This document shows positions 16,353 to 25,577 of a stretch of DNA of 47,520 nt, in pieces. The number at the start of each line of letters is the position of its first letter. Within the stretch, counting starts at the first letter, position 1. The DNA lies in the NCBI GenBank assembly GCA_003555145.1, contig PWID01000254.1:1-47520 (forward strand), in the 5' to 3' direction. The DNA comes from Balneolia bacterium (lineage in GTDB: Bacteria > Bacteroidota > Rhodothermia > Balneolales > Cyclonatronaceae). Under the pieces are notes generated by a model, which was not told the origin of the DNA, did no database searches, and saw only the letters and a program-made list of their open reading frames with translations. The position numbers were made by a program, and so were the translations under genes.

Positions 16353-17549
16353 ATGAAAGCATTTAAATTTCTGCTGATATTTTTCTTCGTAACCGTTGGC
16401 ATTCTTGGAATGGTAATTGGTTTAAACTGGACCGCTTTTAAAGTTGTTTTTTCCGATCCTGAAACTTTCTCTGAAGGTTCTGAATGGATTGAGACTACCT
16501 ATTCGCTTGCTGGGCTTGTAGAATATATCGAAGCCAACCCCCAGCACGTTTCACTGGTTTCTTTAAACCTGACCAATCCAGAAGAGTCTATTCTTTATAA
16601 CGAGCATGAACCCAGGGTGATGGGAGCCCTTAGCAATATTTTCCTGCTTATGGAGTTCGAGCGCCAGCGTGAATCCGGAGAGCTTAATCCCGATCAGCTA
16701 ATTAATAAGCATGATATCGATGCTTTTGTAGTTCCAAGCTGGTATGAAAATGCGTATCGAAACGCAATGCGCCATGTCGAAGCCGAAAACAATCAAATTC
16801 GGCTTGAAGATTTACTCCCTCTGGTAAGCCAGCATTATAGCCAGGCAGTGTCTGACTGGATGTTTTTTTTCCTGGGGCCAGAGAACGTAAATGCGCTTGT
16901 TGATTCGCTCGGCCAAGGTGCTGTTGAACCATGGATACCAGGATCCGGAATACAGCTGGCAGTAACAATGCGAGACGACGAACTGAGCGTTCGTGAGGCA
17001 ATTGCTCGGCTCAAAGAGCTTCCAATAAACGAGCGAGCTCAGTATTTTTATGATTCCAGCCTCAGGTTTGCTCAAGACGAAACAATACGGAATGAAGTTC
17101 GCGAACGCACCCGCCCAATAAGAGAACGTCTTTTAGCAGACGAACGCGCTATCCATGGGCTGCTTAGCAAAGCCGAACCATTGCGCCTTACCGAAATAAT
17201 GGCCATGATTTACCAGAACGAGTTCCTGAGTACAGAAGCAAGTCAGCGTATTTTAAGCCTGTTCGCATGGGCATACGAAGATCCAGTAGTGCGGCAACAT
17301 TCCAGTGATTATGGTGCGCTTTTCGACAGTCGCCTGAGTTACCTTACCGGTATGGATGCTGGCACCTCTGCCTATACAGGCGAGTCTTTTGCCCAAACGC
17401 TGTTTTTCGATAATCTGCCTGTAGCATTCTACATGCATATGTCGAGTAATTATATGAATCAGGATTTGCAGCGGAGGCTCATATACGATCCGGAGCTTCG
17501 CAGAATCAGTACTCTGGCTTCACAACAGCAGTTAACACCGAATAACTGA
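16353..17549 (+). CDS. Membrane-anchored beta-lactamase/transpeptidase-fold protein lacking catalytic residues
   Basis: A 398-aa protein with an N-terminal hydrophobic anchor (residues about 5-28) and a large outer domain. The region RVMGALSNIFLLMEFERQR followed by SGELNPDQ resembles the SxxK helix and next loop of class A beta-lactamase-like serine hydrolases. LGPENVNALVDSLG resembles the stretch after SDN in that family, and YLTGMDAGTS resembles the KTG strand region. The key residues appear changed: SxxK reads SNIF (94-97), SDN reads about SQA, and KTG reads LTG (331-333). So it may be a pseudoenzyme or a binding domain. This fold call is my inference from short motifs. A cytidylate-kinase-like gene follows on the same strand after 70 nt. 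Confidence 0.6.
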   Translation: MKAFKFLLIFFFVTVGILGMVIGLNWTAFKVVFSDPETFSEGSEWIETTYSLAGLVEYIEANPQHVSLVSLNLTNPEESILYNEHEPRVMGALSNIFLLMEFERQRESGELNPDQLINKHDIDAFVVPSWYENAYRNAMRHVEAENNQIRLEDLLPLVSQHYSQAVSDWMFFFLGPENVNALVDSLGQGAVEPWIPGSGIQLAVTMRDDELSVREAIARLKELPINERAQYFYDSSLRFAQDETIRNEVRERTRPIRERLLADERAIHGLLSKAEPLRLTEIMAMIYQNEFLSTEASQRILSLFAWAYEDPVVRQHSSDYGALFDSRLSYLTGMDAGTSAYTGESFAQTLFFDNLPVAFYMHMSSNYMNQDLQRRLIYDPELRRISTLASQQQLTPNN

Positions 17550-17619
17550 TTCCCTTTGTGTATCTTATAATTAAATGAACAACTGAAATTCAAACCCAAA
17601 TTTAACGGAGTCCACTTAT

Positions 17620-18327
17620 ATGAGATCTAAGCTTACGCCAAAATTCAGAAAAAGCGTCTCGGATTATGTTGAGGAAATAAAAAAAGCCAATAGACTAAAG
17701 AGTTCATCAACAGTAACAGATACTTTTCCTACCATTACTATTTCGCGTGAATTCGGATGCGAAGGTTTCCCTCTGGCAAATGCAATCATCAGAAAGCTTT
17801 CCAGACCCAACATGGACTGGGAGCTATACAGCCGGGATTTAATCAGCTCGATAACTGATGAGACCGATTTACTTGCTGAACTCTACGACAAGGAAGAAGA
17901 AAAAAACAGGAACAAAATAGTCCAGGACCTGCAGGAATTACTTAATGTGGCTCCTTCAGATTTCACCCGCTATAAAAATCTCGCTCAAAATGTGCGGCTG
18001 ATTGGGGAACAGGGACGCGCTGTAATTGTAGGTTCAGGCGCTTCCATTCTGGCACAAAAAGAAAATAATTTCTTCAACGTACGCATCACAGGCAGCTTCG
18101 ATTTTCGTGTATCCCGCATGGAGCAGGAGCTCGGCGTGAGCCGTTATGAAGCTGAAAAGATTGTGAGCGAACAGAGCAGTAAGCGCATTGAGTTTACACA
18201 AAAGTTTTCAAGACAGGAAGTTTCTGATCCCGCGCTGTACCATATCGTTTTCAGAAACGACCACTTCAATGCAGAACAAATGGCCGATTTGATAGTTGAA
18301 GCCATGAAAAAGATTAACATGCTCTAA
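17620..18327 (+). CDS. Cytidylate kinase-like family protein
   Basis: A 235-aa protein of the cytidylate-kinase-like P-loop family (PF13189 type). TISREFGCEGFPLANAI at residues of about 42-58 is the family N-terminal signature, where the usual GxxGxGKS loop is reshaped. Later conserved parts include VRLIGEQGRAVIVGSGASIL and the VRITGSFDFRVSRM stretch with Arg residues that bind phosphates in related kinases. True Cmk uses CMP; these relatives have poorly defined substrates. A GGAG lies 13 nt upstream of the ATG. A terminator follows directly. It may be co-transcribed with the preceding anchored protein. Confidence 0.8.
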   Translation: MRSKLTPKFRKSVSDYVEEIKKANRLKSSSTVTDTFPTITISREFGCEGFPLANAIIRKLSRPNMDWELYSRDLISSITDETDLLAELYDKEEEKNRNKIVQDLQELLNVAPSDFTRYKNLAQNVRLIGEQGRAVIVGSGASILAQKENNFFNVRITGSFDFRVSRMEQELGVSRYEAEKIVSEQSSKRIEFTQKFSRQEVSDPALYHIVFRNDHFNAEQMADLIVEAMKKINML

Positions 18328-18349
18328 AATAGTGGCCAACATTATAACT

Positions 18350-18383
18350 GAGGCCGGCAGCCTAGCTTCCGGTCTCTTTTTTT
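18350..18383 (+). terminator. Terminator after the cytidylate-kinase-like gene
   Basis: An 8-bp stem GAGGCCGG (18350-18357) with CCGGTCTC (18369-18376), including one G-U pair, is followed by seven T and lies 23 nt after the stop. Confidence 0.88.
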
Positions 18384-18442
18384 CATCCCCCTCTCTGCCT
18401 CACAGCGAAATACACCAATCAGAAAACTGACGTTCAACAACG

Positions 18443-18952
18443 ATGAAAGCAATCAATCTCACCCATTTAGTCTGGCTTATTCCTGCCGCCCTTCTCGTTC
18501 TTATGATACAGCAAGGTGCCGTTTATTACGGAATCAACAAAACTTTTGAACAGGGTGAAGTACACACGGCCAATATTACCGATTTCAGAATTAAACAGAT
18601 TGCCGCTCAGACCAATGGTTATGTAGATTTGCAGTTTATAGATAATTCGGGAAATGACGTTCGCGAACGCCTTAGCCTCCACGCACAACATGCTTCCAGG
18701 CTTATTGGCAGTAATGAAGTCGATATACGCTATATGCCTGGATCCACGTATGATATCGTTATGATAGATACGTTTGATTACCATCGGAAAACAGTTCTCA
18801 TAAACATTGCTGTCGTATTTTTCTCCCTTGTGGTCCTGAAGGGTGTAAGTATTTTTGGTAGCCGATATGCCATCCGGAAAAAGAAACTCCAAAAAGAAAA
18901 CGGCGGCAATGATGCCCTCAACCTAGAGTACCTAAACTCACCTTCCGCATGA
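18443..18952 (+). CDS. Two-helix membrane protein, DUF3592-like
   Basis: A 169-aa protein with a membrane helix at about residues 9-30, a beta-rich outer domain of about 75 residues, and a second helix at about 117-137, then a basic cytoplasmic tail. The middle part, with GYVDLQFIDNSGNDVRER, then EVDIRYMPGSTYDIV, resembles the DUF3592 layout (a strand pair with a VxYxP motif between two helices). Function unknown. Its stop overlaps the ATG of the next gene by 4 nt (ATGA), so the two are translationally coupled. Confidence 0.65.
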   Translation: MKAINLTHLVWLIPAALLVLMIQQGAVYYGINKTFEQGEVHTANITDFRIKQIAAQTNGYVDLQFIDNSGNDVRERLSLHAQHASRLIGSNEVDIRYMPGSTYDIVMIDTFDYHRKTVLINIAVVFFSLVVLKGVSIFGSRYAIRKKKLQKENGGNDALNLEYLNSPSA

Positions 18953-19722
18953 ATATCGAATACGGCACACTTTACCTTATTCCGACGCCGCTCGGTAAGA
19001 ATCACGTTAATACATCCATACCACAGCACGTGATCGATATCGTGCATCGGCTGGATCATTTTGCGGTGGAGAATATCAGGCAGTCTGTTTCATTTCTGCA
19101 GTGGGTAAAACATCCCAAAGAAGATTTCGAGCTTACTTTTTACCCGCTTTCTAAACGGACGAACGATTTGCAGCAACAGGAATACATCACTCTGCTTATG
19201 AACGGTATCGATATCGGAATCCTTACCGATGCCGGCTGCCCTGGCGTTGCCGATCCCGGTGCGGGTCTTGTTCGTAAAGCTCATCATTTTGGGATTCCTG
19301 TAGAGCCCCTTACCGGGCCGGCTTCACCTATTCTGGCTCTTATGGGATCGGGCCTCGGTGGGCAAAAATTCGGATTCAGCGGGTATTTGCCCATGAAGCC
19401 AACCTATCGGGACGAAGTTATGAAAGATCTCGAAGCCCGGTCAGCTGACCACGGATCTACCGAAATGTTTATGGAAACGCCGCACAGAAACATAGATACT
19501 TTTAAAGCTGCACTCCGGACACTGCAAAATGAAACCGAGCTTTCTGTAGGAGCCAACCTTACCCTCGACGGACAGATCATAGACACAAAAGCCGTTTCGG
19601 AATGGAAGCACACTCCCCTACCGGCATTAGATAAAATCCCTGCAATTTTCTCAATTAAAGCAGCTGAAAAGCCTAAAGTAGACATTAATCGGAAAGCAGT
19701 TAAGAAAAAGTTCAGCAGATAA
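18949..19722 (+). CDS. RsmI-like SAM-dependent methyltransferase
   Basis: A 257-aa protein of the tetrapyrrole-methylase fold. The N-terminal GTLYLIPTPLG corresponds to RsmI LYVVATPIGN. ILTDAGCPGVADPGAGLV at about residues 86-104 matches the RsmI SDAGTPGISDPG motif, and PLTGPASPILALMGSGL follows the same family pattern. RsmI 2'-O-methylates 16S rRNA C1402. This protein is shorter, and its AENIRQSVSFL replaces the usual AEDTR motif, so it is probably a paralogue with a different or unknown target. It overlaps the preceding membrane protein gene by 4 nt. Confidence 0.85.
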   Translation: MNIEYGTLYLIPTPLGKNHVNTSIPQHVIDIVHRLDHFAVENIRQSVSFLQWVKHPKEDFELTFYPLSKRTNDLQQQEYITLLMNGIDIGILTDAGCPGVADPGAGLVRKAHHFGIPVEPLTGPASPILALMGSGLGGQKFGFSGYLPMKPTYRDEVMKDLEARSADHGSTEMFMETPHRNIDTFKAALRTLQNETELSVGANLTLDGQIIDTKAVSEWKHTPLPALDKIPAIFSIKAAEKPKVDINRKAVKKKFSR

Positions 19723-19777
19723 CTGCTAAACAGGACTACTGATTATTTACTGCCTTCTTTTGTTTGTATAAATAAAA

Positions 19778-19808
19778 AAAGCGGGCTGCCTGTCATGGCA
19801 ACCCGCTT
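19778..19808 (-). terminator. Terminator of the PEP carboxykinase gene
   Basis: AAAGCGGG-c-TGCC, loop TGTCAT, GGCA-a-CCCGCTTG. The A run on the left gives a T tract on the minus strand, so it mainly serves the gene ending at 19867, while also being close after the plus-strand methyltransferase. Confidence 0.85.
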
Positions 19809-19866
19809 GTGTTCAAACTTTTCATCTACTAACTAACTACTACTAACTCTATCAACTAAGGTCTTG

Positions 19867-21717
19867 CTATTTGTGAAGCTCGGGCCGTTCTGGTGCCAGA
19901 CTCCAGTGCTCAGGAGAGCGCCACAGGCCGGATACGAGCAGTTCACGCATGAAGAGTATTTCTTTAGGCAGCTTGTTATACAGCTTGCTGAAAAGCTCCT
20001 CATGTCCCAGAAGTTCTTCTTTCCAGACTTCTGTATCTATATCCATTACTTTGTTAAAGTCTTCTTCACTGAAATCCAGACCTCTCCAGTCCAGATCTTC
20101 ATAACGTGGCATCCAGCCCAGCGGGCTTTCCACAGCTGAAGTTCTTCCTTTAACTCTTTCAACAACCCAGCGAAGAACTCGCATGTTTTCGCCAAATCCA
20201 GGCCATGCGAACTTGCCGTCTTCATCCTTGCGGAACCAGTTTACGCCAAAGATACGAGGCGGGTTCGGAATCTCGCGGCCAATCTGCAGCCAGTGGTTGA
20301 TGTAATCTCCCATGTGATAACCTGCAAAAGGAAGCTGTGCGAACGGATCGCGACGAACTTTGCCCATTTGTCCGAAAGCGGCGGCAGTCATTTCTGAGCC
20401 CATTGTTGCGGCCAGATATACGCCGAAGTTCCAGTTGAAGGCCTGATACACGAGAGGTACTGCGGTAGCGCGTCGTCCACCGAAAATAAATGCGCTGATT
20501 GGCACTCCTTTGGGGTCTTCCCATGCCGGATCAATCGACGGGCACTGAGCGGCCGGAGCCGTAAAGCGTGCGTTAGGGTGAGCAGCTGGTTTACCGCTTT
20601 TCGGATCGTAGCGGTTACCCTGCCAGTCGGTGAGATTGGCCGGTGCTTCCTTGGTTTTCTCTTCCCACCATACTTCGCCGTCGTCGGTAATGGCACAGTT
20701 GGTATAAATTGTGTTAGAGCGGATTGAAGCCATTGCGTTCGGGTTTGTCTTTTCGTTCGTACCCGGCGCAACGCCGAAGAAACCTGCTTCGGGGTTTATC
20801 GCATATAGCTGCCCGTCTTCACCTGGCTTAATCCAGGCGATATCGTCGCCAATTGTTGTTACTTTCCAGCCATCCATTTCTTTAGGCGGAATAAGCATGG
20901 CAAAGTTGGTTTTACCACAGGCGCTCGGGAATGCAGCCGCTACATAGGTTTTCTCACCCTCAGGTGATTCCACTCCCAGAATGAGCATGTGCTCAGCCAG
21001 CCAGCCGTTATCGCGGGCCATGGTTGAGGCAATTCTCAGGGCAAAACACTTCTTACCAAGCAAAGCGTTACCACCATATCCGGAACCGTACGACTGGATT
21101 AATTTCTCTTCCGGGTAGTGTACAATGTACTTGGTCTTAGGATTACATGGCCAAGGTACATCTTTTTGCCCCGGCTCGAGTGGAGCACCCACAGAGTGAA
21201 CCGCTTTTACGTAATCTCCATCCTCACCGAGAACATCGACTACCTCGCGACCCATGCGGGTCATAATGCGCATATTTACAACTACATATTCCGAATCTGT
21301 GATTTCAATTCCAATTTCAGCAATATCGGATCCAATCGGGCCCATGCTAAAAGGAATTACATACATGGTGCGCCCTTTCATGGCACCATCATAAAGACCT
21401 TCCAGGGTCTTTTTCATTTTTGCCGGATCTTCCCAGTTGTTTGTAGGTCCCGCATCCGTTTTACGACGACTACAAATGTAGGTTCTGTCTTCAACCCGGG
21501 CTACATCACTAGGATCTGAAAATGCTGCATAAGAATCGGGGTGTTTTTCTTCGTTTAGCTTTTTGAAGGTTCCGCCAGCTACCAGGCGTTCAATCATCAC
21601 ATCATTTTCTTTTTCTGATCCATCAACCCAGTGAACATTATCGGGCTTGAGGAGCCGGGCCATTTCTTCTACCCAGGCGATTAACTCTTTGTGCTTAACT
21701 TCATTTCTATAGCTCAT
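19867..21717 (-). CDS. pckG: Phosphoenolpyruvate carboxykinase (GTP)
   Basis: A 616-aa cytosolic enzyme that converts oxaloacetate plus GTP to PEP, for gluconeogenesis. The length is that of GTP-type PEPCKs, clearly different from the ATP type of about 530 aa. The P-loop [13 protein letters not shown] with the hyper-reactive Cys, the metal-site DDIAW, and the guanine-binding [21 protein letters not shown] region are all visible, as are [18 protein letters not shown] near the start. A GGAG sits 9 nt before the ATG. It is monocistronic with its own terminator and a long AT-rich upstream region. Confidence 0.96.
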   Translation of the reverse strand: MSYRNEVKHKELIAWVEEMARLLKPDNVHWVDGSEKENDVMIERLVAGGTFKKLNEEKHPDSYAAFSDPSDVARVEDRTYICSRRKTDAGPTNNWEDPAKMKKTLEGLYDGAMKGRTMYVIPFSMGPIGSDIAEIGIEITDSEYVVVNMRIMTRMGREVVDVLGEDGDYVKAVHSVGAPLEPGQKDVPWPCNPKTKYIVHYPEEKLIQSYGSGYGGNALLGKKCFALRIASTMARDNGWLAEHMLILGVESPEGEKTYVAAAFPSACGKTNFAMLIPPKEMDGWKVTTIGDDIAWIKPGEDGQLYAINPEAGFFGVAPGTNEKTNPNAMASIRSNTIYTNCAITDDGEVWWEEKTKEAPANLTDWQGNRYDPKSGKPAAHPNARFTAPAAQCPSIDPAWEDPKGVPISAFIFGGRRATAVPLVYQAFNWNFGVYLAATMGSEMTAAAFGQMGKVRRDPFAQLPFAGYHMGDYINHWLQIGREIPNPPRIFGVNWFRKDEDGKFAWPGFGENMRVLRWVVERVKGRTSAVESPLGWMPRYEDLDWRGLDFSEEDFNKVMDIDTEVWKEELLGHEELFSKLYNKLPKEILFMRELLVSGLWRSPEHWSLAPERPELHK

Positions 21718-22034
21718 AATCTATTCTCCGCTAACTTGCGTAAGATTCTAAAAAAATGTCTGTTTTTTGCAGGTTGCCGCTGTCTTGGCTGACAACGCTA
21801 GAAATATAGACAGACGAGTACCAATAATCAAACATTACTATTATAATATATATAGTATGTTTATTGATTCTATACGTTTAGGCTTTTAAAGCCCAGAAAA
21901 GCGCTTCCATAATTTCCGTATTTTTTAACACCACTTTATTTCTATTTATACCCCATTCCTAACTCAAGAAACAGGTTGATTTATACACACCTTATTGATT
22001 CTTCACACTCCTGATTTTATCAGCTAATCGAACA
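21718..22034. other. AT-rich intergenic region upstream of pckG, no gene seen
   Basis: No coding frame or RNA gene is recognisable. The stretch includes an imperfect AT palindrome, 21832-21860 (ACATTACTAT ... TATAGTATGT), which on the minus strand also contains TATAAT and could hold the pckG promoter or an operator. I could not fix a -33/-7 pair. Confidence 0.5.
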
Positions 22035-22040
22035 AAAAAA

Positions 22041-22069
22041 ACGCCTTCCGGAAAAGAACCGAAAGGCGT
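22041..22069 (-). terminator. Terminator of the EF-G paralogue gene
   Basis: ACGCCTT-c-CGG and CCG-a-AAGGCGT form a stem of 10 pairs with one mismatch and a 7-nt loop. The seven or eight A upstream give a T tract on the minus strand. It lies about 36 nt past the stop at 22105. Confidence 0.88.
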
Positions 22070-22104
22070 CGCTTTTAATGGGTGAACTAGTGATTAATCC
22101 TGAA

Positions 22105-24234
22105 TTACAGGGCGGCTTCCTCAAGCTCCAATGTAGCTTGTACAATTCTGTCCTGTACTTCCCTCGGGACCTGCGCATAATCCTGAAATTTACGGCTGTG
22201 TGAGGCCCTTCCCTGCGTCATCGACTTCAGATGTGTGGTGTACCTGTTAAGCTCGCTGAGCGGAACCCTTGCCGTTACCTTCTGAAGGCTGCCTTCGGAA
22301 TCCATTCCCACGATTTGGCCGCGGCGACCGGACAGATCCGTCATGATGTCCCCCATAAACTCAGCAGGCACAAAAACCTGCACTTCATAAATCGGTTCCA
22401 TCAATCTTGGAGCGGCCTCCAGAAAACCTTTTTTGAAGGCCATCATTGCGGCTGTTTTAAAAGCGGCCTCATTTGAATCCACCGCATGCATGGAGCCATC
22501 ATAGACGCTAACACGCACATCTCTTGCCCGGCAGCCTGAAAGCGGACCATTTTCCATTTTCTCCATTACACCTTTCAGAATTGCAGGCTGAAAGCGATTA
22601 TCGATTACACCCCCTACAATACAATTCAGGAAAACAAGCTTACCTCCCCAGGGAAGGTCGTGTTCTTCTCTGCCTCTAACCGTAATCCCGTCCGGATCTG
22701 CCATGCCTTCCGACCATGGTTCGATCAACAAATGAACATCTGCAAATTGGCCGGCTCCTCCTGATTGCTTCTTATGGCGATACTGAGATTTAACCGCTTT
22801 GGAAATGGTTTCACGATAAGGAATGCGCGTATCCTCAAACGATACCTTAATCTTATATCTGTTTTCCAGCAGATGACTAATCTTGTTGAGATGCTCCTCC
22901 CCCTGACCACTCACGATTAGTTGGCGTAGCTCCGCGTTGTGATCGATTACGAGAGCCGGATCTTCCTTCGCAAACTGATTAAGCGCCGTTCCCAGTTTCT
23001 CCTCGTTTCCGTTTTCAGATTTCAAAGCAAGGCTCATCGTTGGCTCCGGATATGTAACTTTCCTGAATTCGACAGGTGAGCTTTTTTCGCAAAGCGTATC
23101 GTTGGTGGTGCAGTCTTTTAGCTTTACGGCCACGCCTATGTCTCCGGCCCTGAGTTCGGGCACTTCAACCCGTCTGCCACACTGGGGCACAGCCAGAGTA
23201 CCAAGCCTTACAGTATTATTGGTACGTTCGTTGTACAAATCCATACCCGGCTTTAACACGCCACCAGTAACTTTAAAGTAAACCATATCTCCAACATGGT
23301 CTTCGTTGGTATGCTTAAATATAAACATAGAAGGCGGCTGATCCGTACTGATTACATGCTCGGAGCCATCAGACAGTGTGGATGGGATACCGTCTTCAGG
23401 TGATTCGATGGCCGCATCTATAAAGCCCATAACCCTTCCTGTACCCATGTTTCGCTCGGCCGATACGCAGAAAAGGGGATGTATAGAGTTATTCCGCATG
23501 CTTTTTCTAAAGCCATCAATCAGCTCATCTTCGTCGAGTGTGCCTTTTTCAAAGAACAGGTCCATCAGCATTTCGTCGTTTTCTGCAATAGCCTCAACCA
23601 GCTCATTATGAAGCAAATCTGCTGTGGCTTTCATGGAGTCTGGAATCGGCAGCTTGTCGGGCTTACCGCCGGATTCCGGAAACTCATACATCGTCATTTT
23701 CATAACGTCGATAATGGCATTGAACCCATCACCCTCACTGTAAGGGAACTGCATCACAACCACTGATTTTCCGAAACGCTCCCGCGCACTTTCTACTGTT
23801 TTTTCAAAATTCGAGTTAGGATGATCCAGCTTATTAACCACGATCATCGATGTTGTATTAAAATCACGGGCGTAATTCCATAGCATTTCGGTACCCACTT
23901 CCACACCATGCTCTGCATCCAGAACAAAAATATTATTTCTGGAGATTCTCAGGGGAGCTACTACCTCACCAATAAAATCTGCGGTACCGGGTGTATCTAT
24001 CAAGTTTATCTTATGCCCTCTCCAGTCCAGATTCAGTACCGTCGTAAACACTGATTTCTTCTTTTCTTTTTCCATCGGATGATAATCCGACAGGGTATTT
24101 CCGGCTTCCGTACTTCCCCTTCGTTTAATTGTATCGGATTCGAAAGCCATGGTTTCGGCCAGGGTTGTTTTCCCTGACCCGGAATGGCCCAACAAGACAA
24201 CATTCCGGATTCGTGAGGTGTCGTAAACATTCAT
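22105..24234 (-). CDS. Elongation factor G paralogue (EF-G II type)
   Basis: A 709-aa translational GTPase with full EF-G layout: G domain, domain II, and domains III-V. The P-loop is GHSGSGKTT (16-23) where canonical EF-G has GHVDAGKTT, the G3 motif is DTPGTADF instead of DTPGHVDF (so the His of switch II is replaced by Thr), and G4 is NKLD. These are marks of the second EF-G class found in many bacteria, whose role is less defined than ribosomal translocation by EF-G I. Domain IV has the region IKQSGGAGQFADVH. The start is set at ATG 24234 because AAGGAG lies about 8 nt upstream, while the TTG at 24240 directly abuts that site. No ribosomal genes are adjacent, unlike canonical fusA. Confidence 0.92.
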   Translation of the reverse strand: MNVYDTSRIRNVVLLGHSGSGKTTLAETMAFESDTIKRRGSTEAGNTLSDYHPMEKEKKKSVFTTVLNLDWRGHKINLIDTPGTADFIGEVVAPLRISRNNIFVLDAEHGVEVGTEMLWNYARDFNTTSMIVVNKLDHPNSNFEKTVESARERFGKSVVVMQFPYSEGDGFNAIIDVMKMTMYEFPESGGKPDKLPIPDSMKATADLLHNELVEAIAENDEMLMDLFFEKGTLDEDELIDGFRKSMRNNSIHPLFCVSAERNMGTGRVMGFIDAAIESPEDGIPSTLSDGSEHVISTDQPPSMFIFKHTNEDHVGDMVYFKVTGGVLKPGMDLYNERTNNTVRLGTLAVPQCGRRVEVPELRAGDIGVAVKLKDCTTNDTLCEKSSPVEFRKVTYPEPTMSLALKSENGNEEKLGTALNQFAKEDPALVIDHNAELRQLIVSGQGEEHLNKISHLLENRYKIKVSFEDTRIPYRETISKAVKSQYRHKKQSGGAGQFADVHLLIEPWSEGMADPDGITVRGREEHDLPWGGKLVFLNCIVGGVIDNRFQPAILKGVMEKMENGPLSGCRARDVRVSVYDGSMHAVDSNEAAFKTAAMMAFKKGFLEAAPRLMEPIYEVQVFVPAEFMGDIMTDLSGRRGQIVGMDSEGSLQKVTARVPLSELNRYTTHLKSMTQGRASHSRKFQDYAQVPREVQDRIVQATLELEEAAL

Positions 24235-24481
24235 ATTCAATTCTCCTTTTTTGCAGCGCTTTTTACTGCATATCTAATAATAATTATCACCTTTAGCTAT
24301 TTAAGTAGCACAGGTTTTTTTAAAGCACCATGTTTTGAATTAATCAGAATTTTAGGAATGTTACAAGAGAAAAAAGCACATTTCGGCCTATCTAAAGATT
24401 TAATTCACAATAGCTAATCCAATATGTATTTCGTGATTTTTTCCCGTAGATTGTAAGGATAATTATTTTTGATGATGACTG

Positions 24482-24489
24482 TAAATTAG
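24482..24489 (+). promoter_or_regulatory. Probable -7 element at the asparaginase start (TAAATTAG)
   Basis: TAAATTAG matches TAnnTTxG and ends only 6 nt before the ATG at 24496. If it is used, transcription would start within a few bases of the ATG, leaving a nearly leaderless mRNA. Its tail ATTAGCAACACAT is identical to 4401-4413. No clear -33 box is at the usual distance. Confidence 0.4.
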
Positions 24490-24495
24490 CAACAC

Positions 24496-25494
24496 ATGAA
24501 ACGCATTCTTATCCTGCAAACAGGCGGCACCATCGCCATGCAGATACGTCGCGAGAGCAACGGTGAAATGGTTAATACCCAAAGCGATAGCCTCATACGG
24601 TATATACCTGAGCTTTCCCAAATTGCGGATATCGAATGTCGCGAACTTTTTTTTAAAGACAGCTCAGATATGTCCACCGCCGACTGGGTTGTAATTATCG
24701 AGGCTATTCGCGATACCTACAATTCTTTTGATGGCTTTGTGGTTCTGCACGGTACAGACACGCTCGCATATACAGCATCGGCCGTGTCTTTTGCTTTTAA
24801 AAACCTAACCAAACCCATTATTTTTACCGGCAGTCAGGTTCCGATGAGCGTAATCCGCAGCGACGCCAAGCGCAATCTTATTAACGCCATCCAAATGGCG
24901 ACACTCCCGTTTAATGAAGTTGCGGTCTGTTTCAGCGATAAAATCTTCCGGGCAAACCGCTCCACTAAATTGAGCATCGGTGAGTTTAACGCCTTTAACT
25001 CACCTAACTTTGCACCGCTTGCAGAAATCGGTCTTGATATAAATATCAAGCACTCTCTGCCGCCATCCGCCTTACCCATGGAGTGCTTTCCGGTTTTTAG
25101 TGAAGATGTGATTGTACTGCGGCTTTTTCCCGGAATGAAACCGAAACAGTTTCTTCGATTATTCGAAAACGGAACCAGAAGCGTTATTCTTTCAGGATTT
25201 GGAAGCGGTAATTTTCCCGTATCAGGCGAGTACAGCCTCATTCCCCTGCTCGAAAAGTGTGCAGAAAAAAATATTTTCGTGGTGATGGCCTCACAGGCTT
25301 TATACGACTCAGTCGATCTCGAAAAATACTCCAGCGGGAGAATAGCCCGGGATCTTGGCGTAATTTCTGCCCGCGACATGACACTGGAAGCAGCTCTTAC
25401 AAAGATGATGTACCTGCTCGGCCGTTACAAAAGCCCGTATCAAATCCGCGACCGTTACCTGAGATCCCTACGCGGAGAAATGACAACAGAGTAA
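24496..25494 (+). CDS. L-asparaginase, type I-like
   Basis: A 332-aa amidohydrolase that turns asparagine into aspartate and ammonia. No signal peptide is seen, so it is probably cytosolic. Family motifs: ILQTGGTIAM at the N-terminus with the catalytic Thr, and GFVVLHGTDTLAYTAS at about residues 80-95 with the second catalytic Thr and Asp, followed by a Lys in the VIRSDAKRN segment. Length fits type I asparaginases (about 330-340). It is divergent from the EF-G paralogue and ends at a bidirectional terminator shared with purL. Confidence 0.92.
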   Translation: MKRILILQTGGTIAMQIRRESNGEMVNTQSDSLIRYIPELSQIADIECRELFFKDSSDMSTADWVVIIEAIRDTYNSFDGFVVLHGTDTLAYTASAVSFAFKNLTKPIIFTGSQVPMSVIRSDAKRNLINAIQMATLPFNEVAVCFSDKIFRANRSTKLSIGEFNAFNSPNFAPLAEIGLDINIKHSLPPSALPMECFPVFSEDVIVLRLFPGMKPKQFLRLFENGTRSVILSGFGSGNFPVSGEYSLIPLLEKCAEKNIFVVMASQALYDSVDLEKYSSGRIARDLGVISARDMTLEAALTKMMYLLGRYKSPYQIRDRYLRSLRGEMTTE

Positions 25495-25517
25495 GATTTT
25501 ACCCTAATTCCATCAAC

Positions 25518-25560
25518 AAAAAAGCCCCGCAGCCTGAATAACAGACTACGGGGCTTTTTT
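25518..25560. terminator. Bidirectional terminator between asparaginase and purL genes
   Basis: A perfect 12-bp stem AAAAAAGCCCCG (25518-25529) with CGGGGCTTTTTT (25549-25560). It serves the convergent genes ending at 25494 and 25578. Confidence 0.95.
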
Positions 25561-25577
25561 TATGCCTGGTGCAGAGT

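Noticed and set aside
21832-21860. AT palindrome upstream of pckG as a defined operator
   Set aside because: The symmetry is imperfect and such patterns are common in AT-rich spacers; kept only as a note in the intergenic entry.
24834-25379. A 181-codon minus-strand open frame inside the asparaginase gene
   Set aside because: It is antisense to the asparaginase catalytic region and shows a Ser/Arg-rich composition typical of shadow frames.
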